Origin: Catellatospora sichuanensis
GTDB taxonomy: Bacteria > Actinomycetota > Actinomycetes > Mycobacteriales > Micromonosporaceae
Assembly: GCF_007483665.1 (NCBI RefSeq)
Contig: NZ_VIQO01000011.1
Location: forward strand, 124,001-188,000
DNA length: 64,000 nt
Direction of reading: 5' to 3'
The notes below the pieces were generated by a model. It was not told the DNA's origin. It ran no database searches and saw only the letters and a list, made by a program, of their open reading frames with translations. Positions 52,920-63,467 of this stretch are shown here, in pieces. Each line of letters starts with the position of its first letter. Position 1 is the first letter of the stretch. Both the position numbers and the translations under genes were made by a program.

Positions 52920-54046
52920 GGTGTGTGGTCCACGGGGAGTTCGGCCTGGACGGTGAAGCCGCCCTCCCTGCGCGGTTCCGCGCGTAGACGCCCACCCAGG
53001 GCGGTGACCCGTTCACGCATCCCGAGCAGGCCGACCCCGGGCGGCGGGGCGGTGTGCGGAGTGGCGTTGCCGTCATCGTCGACCCGTATCGCAAGGGCGC
53101 CCGGACGGTATTCGATCCGCACCGAGGCCCTGGCCGCGTCGGCGTGCCGGACGACGTTGGTGAGCGACTCCTGAACGATCCGGTAGGCGGTCCGGTCCAC
53201 TGCCGCCGGCACGTCGTGGCGTTGTCCCTCGACCGTCAACGTTGCGTCCAGGCCGGTCGCGCGGGCCCGTTCGACCAGCTCCGGAAGGTGGCCGAGCCCG
53301 CACGGCGAGGCCGTTCCGTCGTCTCGCAGCGCCGACAGGGTTGCTCGCAACTCCCGGGACGCCTCACGACCGGCTTCCTCGATCGCCAGCAGTGCTTCGG
53401 GCACCTGCTCGCCACGCTTGCGGGCCAGGTGGACGGCGACCGCGGCCTGGACCTTGATGACCGAGATCTGGTGGGTGAGCGAATCGTGCAACTCCCGCGC
53501 GATGTGCAGCCGCTGCTCGTCGGCGCGCCGACGTGCCGTCTCCTCCCGGGTCCGCTCGGCTTCGTCGGCCCGCCGCTCCGCCTGCCGCAGCGCTTCACCC
53601 GCGGCACCCGCAGCCACCAGCCAGGCTATTTCCAGCGCGCCACGGGACCGGGCAAGCGCCTCGCTCACCGACATGTCCGGCGACATGGCGAAGACCGCGA
53701 GCGGGAGGGCGGCCAGCATCGACACGGCCGCCACCACGGTGACGATGCGGTGACCCGCACGCACGGCGGCGTACACCGCGAACAGGAACGCGACGGCGGG
53801 CACGTCGAAACCGAGCGCCTGGTAACCCGCCGCGCACAGCCCGGTGACGGCCAGGACGGCCACCGGAGCCCGGCGGCGCGCGGCCAGCGCCAGGCCACCG
53901 GCCACCAACAGGCTGTAGCCGACGGGGTCGGCATCCATGGCGGAGCGGTTTTCGGACAGCCCGGCGACCAGCAGTGTCGCGGCCACACCCACCGCCACAG
54001 CCCAGTCTTTGACACCGGCCGGCACGCCGGACCGTCCCGTGTTCAT
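52916..54046 (-). CDS. NarL-partner histidine kinase (HisKA_3)
   Basis: A 376-aa sensor kinase with about six N-terminal helices (~12-150), a coiled linker rich in Arg/Glu, phosphoacceptor His187 in LHIARELHDSLTHQISVI and an ATPase domain with AYRIVQESLTNVVRHA and GLLGMRERV. ATG 54046 starts at MNTGRSG; the frame is open beyond, but the upstream part is not domain-like. Divergent from DUF6223 across 233 nt with a hairpin or operator-like repeat at 54110-54141. Confidence 0.9.
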   Translation of the reverse strand: MNTGRSGVPAGVKDWAVAVGVAATLLVAGLSENRSAMDADPVGYSLLVAGGLALAARRRAPVAVLAVTGLCAAGYQALGFDVPAVAFLFAVYAAVRAGHRIVTVVAAVSMLAALPLAVFAMSPDMSVSEALARSRGALEIAWLVAAGAAGEALRQAERRADEAERTREETARRRADEQRLHIARELHDSLTHQISVIKVQAAVAVHLARKRGEQVPEALLAIEEAGREASRELRATLSALRDDGTASPCGLGHLPELVERARATGLDATLTVEGQRHDVPAAVDRTAYRIVQESLTNVVRHADAARASVRIEYRPGALAIRVDDDGNATPHTAPPPGVGLLGMRERVTALGGRLRAEPRREGGFTVQAELPVDHTP

Positions 54047-54109
54047 CCGCCGAACTGTAGCCGGTGGGGTGGGCCGGGCGAGTCCTTCCCGCGCACGAGC
54101 GGCCGCATA

Positions 54110-54141
54110 CCGCAGGCGCAGCAGTTCTCCGGCGCCTGCGG
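54110..54141. repeat. Inverted repeat in the divergent kinase/DUF6223 region
   Basis: CCGCAGGCGC and GCGCCTGCGG are 10-bp perfect arms with a 12-nt spacer. It could be a hairpin or a NarL-type site. A partial copy of the right arm (GCCTGCGGCG) recurs near 54213. Confidence 0.4.
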
Positions 54142-54279
54142 CATCCGCGGTAGCCGACTGCGCCGTCGGCGGCAGTGCGAAGAGCCTGCGTCCGCGGGAC
54201 GACCTCCGGAGCCTGCGGCGACATGATCGAACGACATCCCCACTCGGTGGTGACGAGACGCACGAAAGAGGAGCGGAGC

Positions 54280-54723
54280 ATGAGCTCATCAGCAGTCCTG
54301 ACATCGGTCCGCCTGGTGCTCGCCGCGGCGGCGGCGGCCCTGCTCGGAGGCTTCGGATCGGCCGCACCGGCGGCCGCACACCTGTCGACCCAGCCGATCG
54401 CCGCCGACGTTTACACCATGAGCACCGGGCGGCTCGGGGCCAGCGTCGGCGGCTTGCTGGCGCTGGCCGGCGTGATCATCGGTTGGCTCGCGCTGGCCCG
54501 CCCCACCGGTCGCTTCGGCACCGGCAACGGGCGGCTCGGCGGCACCGTCGCGCTGACGGCGGGGCTGATCGGCATCGCCCTGGGCGGGCTGGTGGCCGCG
54601 ACCTCCGACAGTGGCATCGGCACCGGCAACGGGCGAGGCGGGGCCTACGTGGCCCTGGTGGTCGGCCTGATCGCCGTAATCCTCGGTGGGCTGGCGCTGA
54701 CCCGGTCCCGCCGCACCGGCTGA
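54280..54723 (+). CDS. DUF6223-family small membrane protein
   Basis: A 147-aa protein with a signal/helix start (VRLVLAAAAAALLGGFG then APAAAHLS) and three further helices joined by RFGTGNGRLGG and GIGTGNGRGG loops that look like an internal duplication. This resembles the DUF6223 membrane family of actinobacteria; function unknown. ATG 54280 follows GGAGCGGAGC. It is divergent from a two-component pair that might control it. Confidence 0.7.
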   Translation: MSSSAVLTSVRLVLAAAAAALLGGFGSAAPAAAHLSTQPIAADVYTMSTGRLGASVGGLLALAGVIIGWLALARPTGRFGTGNGRLGGTVALTAGLIGIALGGLVAATSDSGIGTGNGRGGAYVALVVGLIAVILGGLALTRSRRTG

Positions 54724-54821
54724 CCCGCGACAGCGCCGAGGGCTGAACGGCGGTCGGCGCGCGGAACCGGGTTCGGGGGCTCGGCGTCATAGGAGTCGAC
54801 GACCGGCCCCCGGAGGCAAAC

Positions 54822-56126
54822 ATGCGCAAAGGACATCTCGACGTCGCCACCGCCACGCGGCGTGCCCTGCTGCTGGGGTTGGCCGCGGCCGCAGCGGTGC
54901 CGCTCGTCGGCTGTGCCGGGGAGGACGCCGGGCCGGAGCTGGTCAGCGCGGAGGGCGTGAGCCGGGTCGAGCCGCCGGCCGATGCCCCGGTCGCGGCCTC
55001 CGTGGACGGGCTGGCGGCCTTCGGCCAGCGCTTGTTTCTGGCGGCCGCCCCACCTGGGACGAACTTCGTCGCGTCGCCGTTGAGCATCGCGCTCGCGTTC
55101 GCGATGATGCGGGCCGGTGCCGGCGGCACGACCGCGAAGGAGCTGGACGCCGTCTTCGGCTTCCCGGCGAACGGGCGCGACCAGGCGTACAACGCGGTCA
55201 GCCGGCAGCTCGCCACCGTCGATGTTCCGCCGAAGCCGAAGAGCGGTGACCGCGACCGGAGCGCGAAGCGCCTTCCGCCGGTGGTGAGCATCGGCAACGC
55301 GCTGTTCCCGCAGAAGGGCTTCACGGTCGGCGCCGAGTTCCTGCGCACGCTGGCCGAGCAGTACGCGGCGGGGGTACGCCCGGTCGACTTCGGCGGCGAC
55401 GCGGTCGACCGGATCAACGCGTGGGTGAACCACCAGACGGCGGGCCGGATCCCGAAGGTGTTCGACGACCTCGACGCGGACACGAAGCTGGTGCTGGCCA
55501 ACACCGTCTACTTCAAGGCGGACTGGCGCAGCTACTTCGTCGACGTCGCCGACGCCGCGTTCACCAGGGCCGACGGCACCGTCGTCCGGACGCCGACGAT
55601 GCGCAACGCCCTGGCCGTCCGGTACGCCGAGACCGGCGGCATCGCCGCGATCGAACTGCCCTACGCCGAGGGACCGTACGCGATGTGGCTGATGCTCCCG
55701 CCGTCCGGCGGCAAGCCGGAGGACGCGCTGTCGCACCAGGTGCTCGCCCGGCTGCGCGACTCGTTCACCGAGCTCCAGGTCGACGTCGCCGTCCCCAAGT
55801 GGGACTTCGAGTCCTCGCTCGACCTGAAAGCGGTGCTGTCCGGGCTCGGCCTCACGTCCGCGTTCGGCGGCGGTGCGGACTTCAGCGGCATCGCCTCCGG
55901 GCTGTTCATCTCGAAGGCGGTGCACAAGGCGAACGTCACCGTGGACGAGTGGGGGACGGAGGCCGCCGCCGTCACCGGTTTGGCCGGGGCGGTCAGCGCT
56001 CCTCCGCCCCCGACGGCGAGGTTCATCGCCGACCGTCCGTTCGCCTTCGCCATCGTCGGCGGCCGGGACCGCATCCCGCTGTTCATCGGCCGGGTCAGCG
56101 ACCCGTCGGCCCGCCGACCCGGCTGA
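54822..56126 (+). CDS. Lipoprotein serpin (serine-protease inhibitor)
   Basis: A 434-aa exported serpin. The N terminus has basic TRR, a hydrophobic helix and a lipobox LVGC (lipid Cys31), then a short linker and the full serpin fold (FVASPLSIALAFAMMRAGA, LANTVYFKADWRSYF, FIADRPFAFAI). The reactive-centre hinge EWGTEAAAVTG at 376-386 is of the inhibitory type: Gly at P15, Thr P14, Glu P13, small residues P12-P9. Counting from the hinge, P1 is near Ser392, so an elastase-like target is possible. GGAGG lies 6 nt before the ATG. No target gene adjacent. Confidence 0.9.
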   Translation: MRKGHLDVATATRRALLLGLAAAAAVPLVGCAGEDAGPELVSAEGVSRVEPPADAPVAASVDGLAAFGQRLFLAAAPPGTNFVASPLSIALAFAMMRAGAGGTTAKELDAVFGFPANGRDQAYNAVSRQLATVDVPPKPKSGDRDRSAKRLPPVVSIGNALFPQKGFTVGAEFLRTLAEQYAAGVRPVDFGGDAVDRINAWVNHQTAGRIPKVFDDLDADTKLVLANTVYFKADWRSYFVDVADAAFTRADGTVVRTPTMRNALAVRYAETGGIAAIELPYAEGPYAMWLMLPPSGGKPEDALSHQVLARLRDSFTELQVDVAVPKWDFESSLDLKAVLSGLGLTSAFGGGADFSGIASGLFISKAVHKANVTVDEWGTEAAAVTGLAGAVSAPPPPTARFIADRPFAFAIVGGRDRIPLFIGRVSDPSARRPG

Positions 56127-56304
56127 CGGCTGCTGCGACGTTCAACTCCACTCATCTGGCAGCCCGCCTGCTTCGCTCACCGCTGGCTTCAGCCGCGAAC
56201 TTCTCCCCTGCCGCGTGTCCGGCAGCAGGGGCCGCTGTCCGGTGCCGTAAAAATACTGAAAGCCTGCTAAACCCTGCGACACACGGATAAACTCCTGGCG
56301 TAAA

Positions 56305-56319
56305 CTTGAATAGTTCCAG
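56305..56319 (+). promoter_or_regulatory. Putative FurA box overlapping furA start
   Basis: CTTGAA-TAG-TTCCAG is an imperfect inverted repeat directly in front of ATG 56320. It resembles the Fur-family sites before furA-katG in other actinobacteria (recollection). Position suggests autorepression relieved by peroxide. Confidence 0.5.
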
Positions 56320-59068
<2,749 letters not shown>

Positions 59069-59080
59069 TCTGGTCCCACC

Positions 59081-59120
59081 GACGGGCCCGGCCGATCCGC
59101 AGTGATCGGCCGGGCCCGTC
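59081..59120 (+). terminator. katG terminator
   Basis: GACGGGCCCGGCCGATC / GATCGGCCGGGCCCGTC, perfect 17-bp stem, 6-nt loop, 12 nt after the katG stop. Confidence 0.88.
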
Positions 59121-59123
59121 TCA

Positions 59124-59165
59124 TCAACTTTTGTTGACGGCTCCTGCGCCATCAACTAAAGTTGA
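59124..59165 (+). promoter_or_regulatory. Two operator copies before the HTH/Clp_N pair
   Basis: TCAACTTTTGTTGA (59124-59137) and TCAACTAAAGTTGA (59152-59165) are repeats of the same CATCAAC...GTTGACG unit, 28 bp centre to centre. The second has 6-bp perfect arms around AA and ends 4 nt before GTG 59170. Two helically phased sites suggest autoregulation by the HTH protein. Confidence 0.65.
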
Positions 59166-59169
59166 CGAC

Positions 59170-59379
59170 GTGAGCGAGTTGCCGGCGATCCCTCCCCCGT
59201 CCGACCCGGAGTCGGCACTGGCGGCGGTCGTCGCACTACGGCGACTAGCCGGCCAGCTCGAACGGGCCGCTGTGGAACACGCGCTGCGCGACGGCTGGAC
59301 CTGGGCGCAGATCGGCCAGGCACTGGGCATCAGCGCCCAGGCCGCACACAAGAAACTGGCCCCGGGCCGCAACGACTGA
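59170..59379 (+). CDS. Small HTH protein (partner of Clp_N protein)
   Basis: A 69-aa protein with a single helix-turn-helix, WTWAQIGQALGISAQAAHKK, preceded by a helix (LRRLAGQLERAAVEHALRDG). GTG 59170 is the only start near the operator. Small HTH proteins next to a Clp_N protein recur in actinobacteria. The tandem TCAAC/GTTGA sites suggest it binds its own promoter. The following Clp_N gene is 37 nt away. Confidence 0.72.
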   Translation: MSELPAIPPPSDPESALAAVVALRRLAGQLERAAVEHALRDGWTWAQIGQALGISAQAAHKKLAPGRND

Positions 59380-59416
59380 CCTGAGCCGAGCACCCCTCGA
59401 CCATCGGAGAACACCC

Positions 59417-59920
59417 ATGTGGCTGCCGCGTGCCCTGAACAACGTCCGCACACTCAAAACCCTGCTCAACACCGCCGAGAGCATCGCGCGCGCCGACGGG
59501 CAGGAGCTGCCGGGCACCGAACACCTCGTTCTGTCCGCGCTCGCCCTGCCGGACGCCACCGCCGAGCGTGCGCTGCAGCAGATCGGCATAAGCACGGGCG
59601 ACCTGACCTCGGCGGTAGAGGCGGTCCACCGCGCCGCGCTCGACGGCATCGGCCTCACCCACGAGCCCGCCGCCGTGCCGTCCGCAGGGGCGCCGAAAGG
59701 GCTCTACCGGATGACACCGCCCGCCCAGCAGGTGTTCCAGGACGCGGTCGCCCTCTCCAAGACGGCGGCGCCGAAACTGCTGTTGGGCGGGCACGTGCTC
59801 GTCGCCGCGGCCCGCCAGGAACACGGCACCTGGGCACGGGCGGTGAAGCGGCTCGGCATCGACCGCGACCGCCTGGCCGCTGCGGCCCAGGCCGAACTGT
59901 CCGCGTACCGGCCCGGCTGA
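59417..59920 (+). CDS. Clp N-terminal domain protein
   Basis: A 167-aa protein made of a ClpA/ClpC-type N-terminal (Clp_N) repeat pair, with TAESIARADGQELPGTEHLV and a second copy after the spacer (KTAAPKLLLGGHVLVAAARQ). It lacks the ATPase and is therefore a substrate adaptor or regulator of a Clp protease rather than a chaperone (inference). Probably co-transcribed with the HTH gene. A hairpin follows. Confidence 0.85.
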   Translation: MWLPRALNNVRTLKTLLNTAESIARADGQELPGTEHLVLSALALPDATAERALQQIGISTGDLTSAVEAVHRAALDGIGLTHEPAAVPSAGAPKGLYRMTPPAQQVFQDAVALSKTAAPKLLLGGHVLVAAARQEHGTWARAVKRLGIDRDRLAAAAQAELSAYRPG

Positions 59921-59955
59921 GCGTCTGCAGGTCAGGCGTCGGGCAACCGGGACGG

Positions 59956-59992
59956 CTGAGGGGACGGCCACCCCTCAGGACCGTCCCCTCAG
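59956..59992 (+). terminator. Hairpin after the Clp_N gene
   Basis: CTGAGGGGACGG / CCGTCCCCTCAG, perfect 12-bp stem, 13-nt loop, 36 nt after the stop. Confidence 0.75.
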
Positions 59993-60090
59993 CGGAGCGT
60001 CAACCGGCTCCGTCCGAGGACGGGCTCGTTCAACACCACGACCACACCATAGCGGTATATCCGCGCAAAGCACGTTTTACATGCCGTGTC

Positions 60091-60114
60091 GGACGTCAGG
60101 ACGTCAGGACGTCA
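60091..60114. repeat. Three tandem 8-bp repeats (GGACGTCA)
   Basis: GGACGTCA occurs three times in a row; the last copy contains the stop codon of the GH76 gene. Each copy contains the palindrome GACGTC. Confidence 0.85.
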
Positions 60115-62115
60115 CAATCGCAGCCAGAGCGCCGGCACGTTCGGCGGCTCCCAGCCGACCTGCGACAGGTGCGGTTGGCGGCACTGCCAGCGCGCGCCGG
60201 CATACGTCACGACCGTCCCGGGCGCGTACGACACGCTGGGCGCCCACCCGGCCTCCGACGGCGGCGGGGTGGGCGGGGCCGGCGGACCGGACGTGGCCGC
60301 CAGCAGCGCGCCGAGTCCGGAAGCCTGGGTGCGCCAGTCACGCGCGTTCGGCGTCGCGCCGGTCCAGCGCAGGCCGATCCGGTTGAGGCTGTCGCGGTCG
60401 GACTGCCAGATCGAGTCGGCCTGGCGCTGCGCGTAGGTCCGATACGCGGCGACGCCGGAGACGTCGGCCAGGTCCATCAGATACCGCATGAAGATGCCCT
60501 TGAACTGCTTCTGGTTGTCGTCGCAGCTGTTGGCCGGGTCGCAGGACTCGGTGAGGATCCCCGAGCGGGTCAGCACGGTCGAGTTCATCGCCGCGTCGGC
60601 CAGCTGCCGCGCCGAGGTGAGCAGTGCCGCGTTGCCGGTGGCCCGCCACAGCTCGACCGCCCCGCCGACGGCCAGCCCCTGGTTGTACGTCCACACGGTC
60701 TGGCCGTTGTTGGCGCAGCCGCCGGTGATCCCGTCATTGACCAGCCCCGAGCCGTTGATCATGCCGCTGGCGGCGAACCAGTTCCAGCCCGTGGTGGCCC
60801 GGCCCAGCCACAGCGTGTCCCCCGCGATCCGGTTGTGCAGCGCGGCGGTGAGCCGGATGTACAGGCCGATGGTGACCGCGTTCTTGTACGTGCGCTCGCG
60901 GTTCCACCAGACCCCGCCGCCGCAGGTGCCGTCCCAGTACGAGTGCATGTAGTTCGCGATGGTCACGGCCATGTTCAGGTACTTGGCGTCGCGGGTGACG
61001 TCGTAGGCCTGCACCCAGGCCAGACCCCACCAGCCGGTGTCGTCGATCGCGCGGCTGAGGAAGTTGCCCTCGATCGCGTCGGTGCTCTTCTGCCCGGCCG
61101 GCAGCACACCCTTGTTCAGCTCGAAGGTGCGGTCGATCAGCCAGCGGTAGTCGCTGCGGCCGGTGCGGGCCGACCAGTCGCCGAGCGCGGTGACCGCGAC
61201 CGCGGAGTTCCACCAGCTCGACGGCCACCAGGCGGTGTCGGTGCGGTAGGCGTGGGCCAGCGCGTCCGCGGCGGCGGCCGGGCGGTCGGCGGCGGGCCGG
61301 GCCCAGGCGGTACAGCTGCCGTTGGCCGACCCGGTCGCCCGGCCGCAGGCGCGCACCGTGCCGCCGTAGAGCAGCGAGCGCGGATCGCGGGTGTTGACCA
61401 TGGTGGTGCGCACCGACGCGGCGCCCGCCGGAACGCTTACCCGGCCCAGTGACGAGCCGCCGGGCCAGGAGGCGCCCTCGTCCCACGAGCGGTCCAGCCA
61501 CACCTCGTCGCCGGCGGTGCCCGAGCCCAGCGTGGCCCAGGCCAGGCCGCGGCTGTCGAGGTGCAGGTCGATGCGGCGGTTGCTGATGGTGGTCCCCGGC
61601 ACCGGCTGGTTGTCGCCGACGGCGGTGGCCGGGTCTGCTCCGTCGCAGACAGCGTCGCAGACCTTGGTGTACGCCCAGGCGGTGCAGGTGACCCCGCCCG
61701 CGTTGCCGCAGGCGCGGACCATGCCGCGCCGGTGGGCGGCGGGGTCGGCCAGGTTGTACATCAGGGTGCGGGTGCCGGTCCAGGTGGCCGGGATGGCGGC
61801 CTTGCCGAGCAGACCGTCCCAGGTGGAGCCGTCGGTCCAGCTGCGGTCGAGCCAGACGGAATCGCCGAGCACGCCATTGTCGATGCTGCCCCATGCCATC
61901 CGGTCGGTGTCGGACACGTGCAGGACCAGGCGCCGGCCGTTGAGGTTGACCTCGGGCACGGGGAAGGTCTCCTGGCGGGCCAGGGACGGGTCGCGGGTGT
62001 CGCAGTGGAGCGCGCACACCGCGGGCGCGGCGTGCGCCGGGGCCGCGACGACTACGCCCGCCACCCCGGTCAGCAGCGCCGCCATGAGGATTGTGAGCTT
62101 GCGCATCGGATCCAC
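60112..62115 (-). CDS. Secreted GH76 alpha-1,6-mannanase-like protein with duplicated N-terminal domain and CBM5/12
   Basis: A 667-aa exported enzyme: signal peptide (cleavage near AHAAPA), two tandem ~115-residue unnamed repeats (~35-150 and ~153-272, sharing GDSVWLDRSWTDG / GDEVWLDRSWDEG and VRACG...CTAWA), then GH76 (~285-610) with the catalytic Asp pair at 358-359 (IDDTGWWGLAW), a Pro linker and a C-terminal CBM5/12 (GWAPSVSYAPGTVVTYAG, W/C-rich). GH76 members cut alpha-1,6-mannan. ATG 62106 is an alternative start. Divergent from an esterase. Confidence 0.9.
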   Translation of the reverse strand: MDPMRKLTILMAALLTGVAGVVVAAPAHAAPAVCALHCDTRDPSLARQETFPVPEVNLNGRRLVLHVSDTDRMAWGSIDNGVLGDSVWLDRSWTDGSTWDGLLGKAAIPATWTGTRTLMYNLADPAAHRRGMVRACGNAGGVTCTAWAYTKVCDAVCDGADPATAVGDNQPVPGTTISNRRIDLHLDSRGLAWATLGSGTAGDEVWLDRSWDEGASWPGGSSLGRVSVPAGAASVRTTMVNTRDPRSLLYGGTVRACGRATGSANGSCTAWARPAADRPAAAADALAHAYRTDTAWWPSSWWNSAVAVTALGDWSARTGRSDYRWLIDRTFELNKGVLPAGQKSTDAIEGNFLSRAIDDTGWWGLAWVQAYDVTRDAKYLNMAVTIANYMHSYWDGTCGGGVWWNRERTYKNAVTIGLYIRLTAALHNRIAGDTLWLGRATTGWNWFAASGMINGSGLVNDGITGGCANNGQTVWTYNQGLAVGGAVELWRATGNAALLTSARQLADAAMNSTVLTRSGILTESCDPANSCDDNQKQFKGIFMRYLMDLADVSGVAAYRTYAQRQADSIWQSDRDSLNRIGLRWTGATPNARDWRTQASGLGALLAATSGPPAPPTPPPSEAGWAPSVSYAPGTVVTYAGARWQCRQPHLSQVGWEPPNVPALWLRL

Positions 62116-62175
62116 CTCGCTCCGGGTACCCGGCCGGGCACCCGCTCCGGTCGGTGTTCACGTTCCGGCACGTAC

Positions 62176-62201
62176 CGACAGAATCTCGTTGGTATCTGTC
62201 G
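62176..62201. repeat. Inverted repeat in the GH76/esterase divergent region
   Basis: CGACAGA and TCTGTCG, perfect 7-bp arms with 12-nt spacer, lie in the GH76 leader side of the region; they could be a second regulator site or hairpin. Confidence 0.4.
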
Positions 62202-62216
62202 ATGTTTGAGGGATCG

Positions 62217-62230
62217 AAGTTAACAAACTT
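62217..62230. promoter_or_regulatory. AAGTT-N4-AACTT operator-like element
   Basis: AAGTTAACAAACTT in an AT-rich spot of the divergent GH76/esterase region. It shares AAGTT/AACTT half-sites with the palindrome at 37790-37801 before the PQQ sugar dehydrogenase, there with no spacer. Suggests the same repressor or family controls both. Confidence 0.5.
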
Positions 62231-62288
62231 AACCGTTGGCTGTCCACGGCCGGCCTGTGCCAATGCGGCCGCTGTGCAAAACTGCGCC

Positions 62289-63377
62289 GTGATCCGTTCA
62301 TCAGCGCACCTCGGCTCGTACTCCGATCTGTCCCGCGTCGCCGTGCCGCGGCGTGACCCCGCCGTGGTGGTCGAGCCGCGCGACGTCATCGGACTGCTGG
62401 ACTTCGCCCCGGACGATGAGCCGCGCGAGCCGCGCGTGGACGGCCGGTGGTCGCGGGACGGCGTGGACGGCGAGGAGGTGTCGTGGTCGGTGGGCTACGG
62501 CCCGCGTACCCGGGCGTGGCTGCTGCGTCCGGCCGCACGATCCGGGCCGCTGCCGGGTGTGGTGGCGCTGCACAGCCATGACGGGGCCAAATTCCACGGC
62601 AAGGAGAAGATCGCAGACGGACCGCACCCGGCGGGCCCGGACATGGTGGCGCTGCGCGAGCGGTCCTACGGCGGCCGGGCCTTCGCCAACGAACTGGCCC
62701 GGCGTGGCTTCGTCGTCCTGGTGCACGACGTGTTCCTGTGGGGCAGCCGCCGCTTCGACGCCTCGACCATGGCAGGGGCGCTGGGCCTTGCCGTCGTCCC
62801 CGACGACGATCCGGCCGCCTACAACCCGCTCGCGTCCCGGCACGAGCACCTGGTCGCCAAGTACTGCACGGTGCTCGGGACCAGCATGGCCGCGCTGGTG
62901 GCGTACGAGGACCGGGTCGCGGCCAGGTACCTGGCGTCGCGAGCCGAGGTGGTGGACGGCCCGCTGGGCTGCGTGGGGCTGTCCGGCGGAGGCGCCCGAG
63001 CCGCACTCCTCAGCGCCACCTCGCCGCGTATCGGGGCGACCGTGATCACGGGGATGATGACCACCCATGACGCCATGCTGGACCGGCACGTCGCCGGACA
63101 CACCTGGATGTTCTTCCCGCCGGGCCTGCCGCGCCTGGGCGACTGGCCCGACGTCGCCGGCTGCCGGGCGCCGTCGCCGCTGCTGGTCCAGTACCTGCGC
63201 GACGACCACCTGTTCCCCCTGGACGGCATGGAGGCCGCCGACCGGCGCCTGGGCGAGATCTACCGGCACCGCGGCGCCCCGGCCGCATACGTCGGCGAGT
63301 TCCATCCGGGCGACCACCGCTTCGACCTGGCGATGCAGGAGTCGGCGTTCGCCCGCCTCAGCGCATGGCTCACCTGA
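62289..63377 (+). CDS. Alpha/beta-hydrolase esterase (acetyl-xylan esterase/dienelactone-hydrolase-like)
   Basis: A 362-aa alpha/beta-hydrolase. Nucleophile elbow GCVGLSGGGARAALL, strand GVVALHSHDGAKF, and an acid/His region near LLVQYLRDDHLFPLDG and FHPGDHRFDL fit the large-acyl or acetyl esterases that remove side groups from glycans. GTG 62289 is chosen over the earlier ATG because the operator would lie inside the gene otherwise. No signal peptide. It is divergent from GH76 and probably co-regulated. Confidence 0.78.
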   Translation: MIRSSAHLGSYSDLSRVAVPRRDPAVVVEPRDVIGLLDFAPDDEPREPRVDGRWSRDGVDGEEVSWSVGYGPRTRAWLLRPAARSGPLPGVVALHSHDGAKFHGKEKIADGPHPAGPDMVALRERSYGGRAFANELARRGFVVLVHDVFLWGSRRFDASTMAGALGLAVVPDDDPAAYNPLASRHEHLVAKYCTVLGTSMAALVAYEDRVAARYLASRAEVVDGPLGCVGLSGGGARAALLSATSPRIGATVITGMMTTHDAMLDRHVAGHTWMFFPPGLPRLGDWPDVAGCRAPSPLLVQYLRDDHLFPLDGMEAADRRLGEIYRHRGAPAAYVGEFHPGDHRFDLAMQESAFARLSAWLT

Positions 63378-63467
63378 CCTGCAAGGCGTGACGGAGCGCC
63401 TCATCCGGATCCGCCGACGCACCGATCCGTTTCGACCGGCGCCACGCGGTTTCAGCAGGACGCGGCG

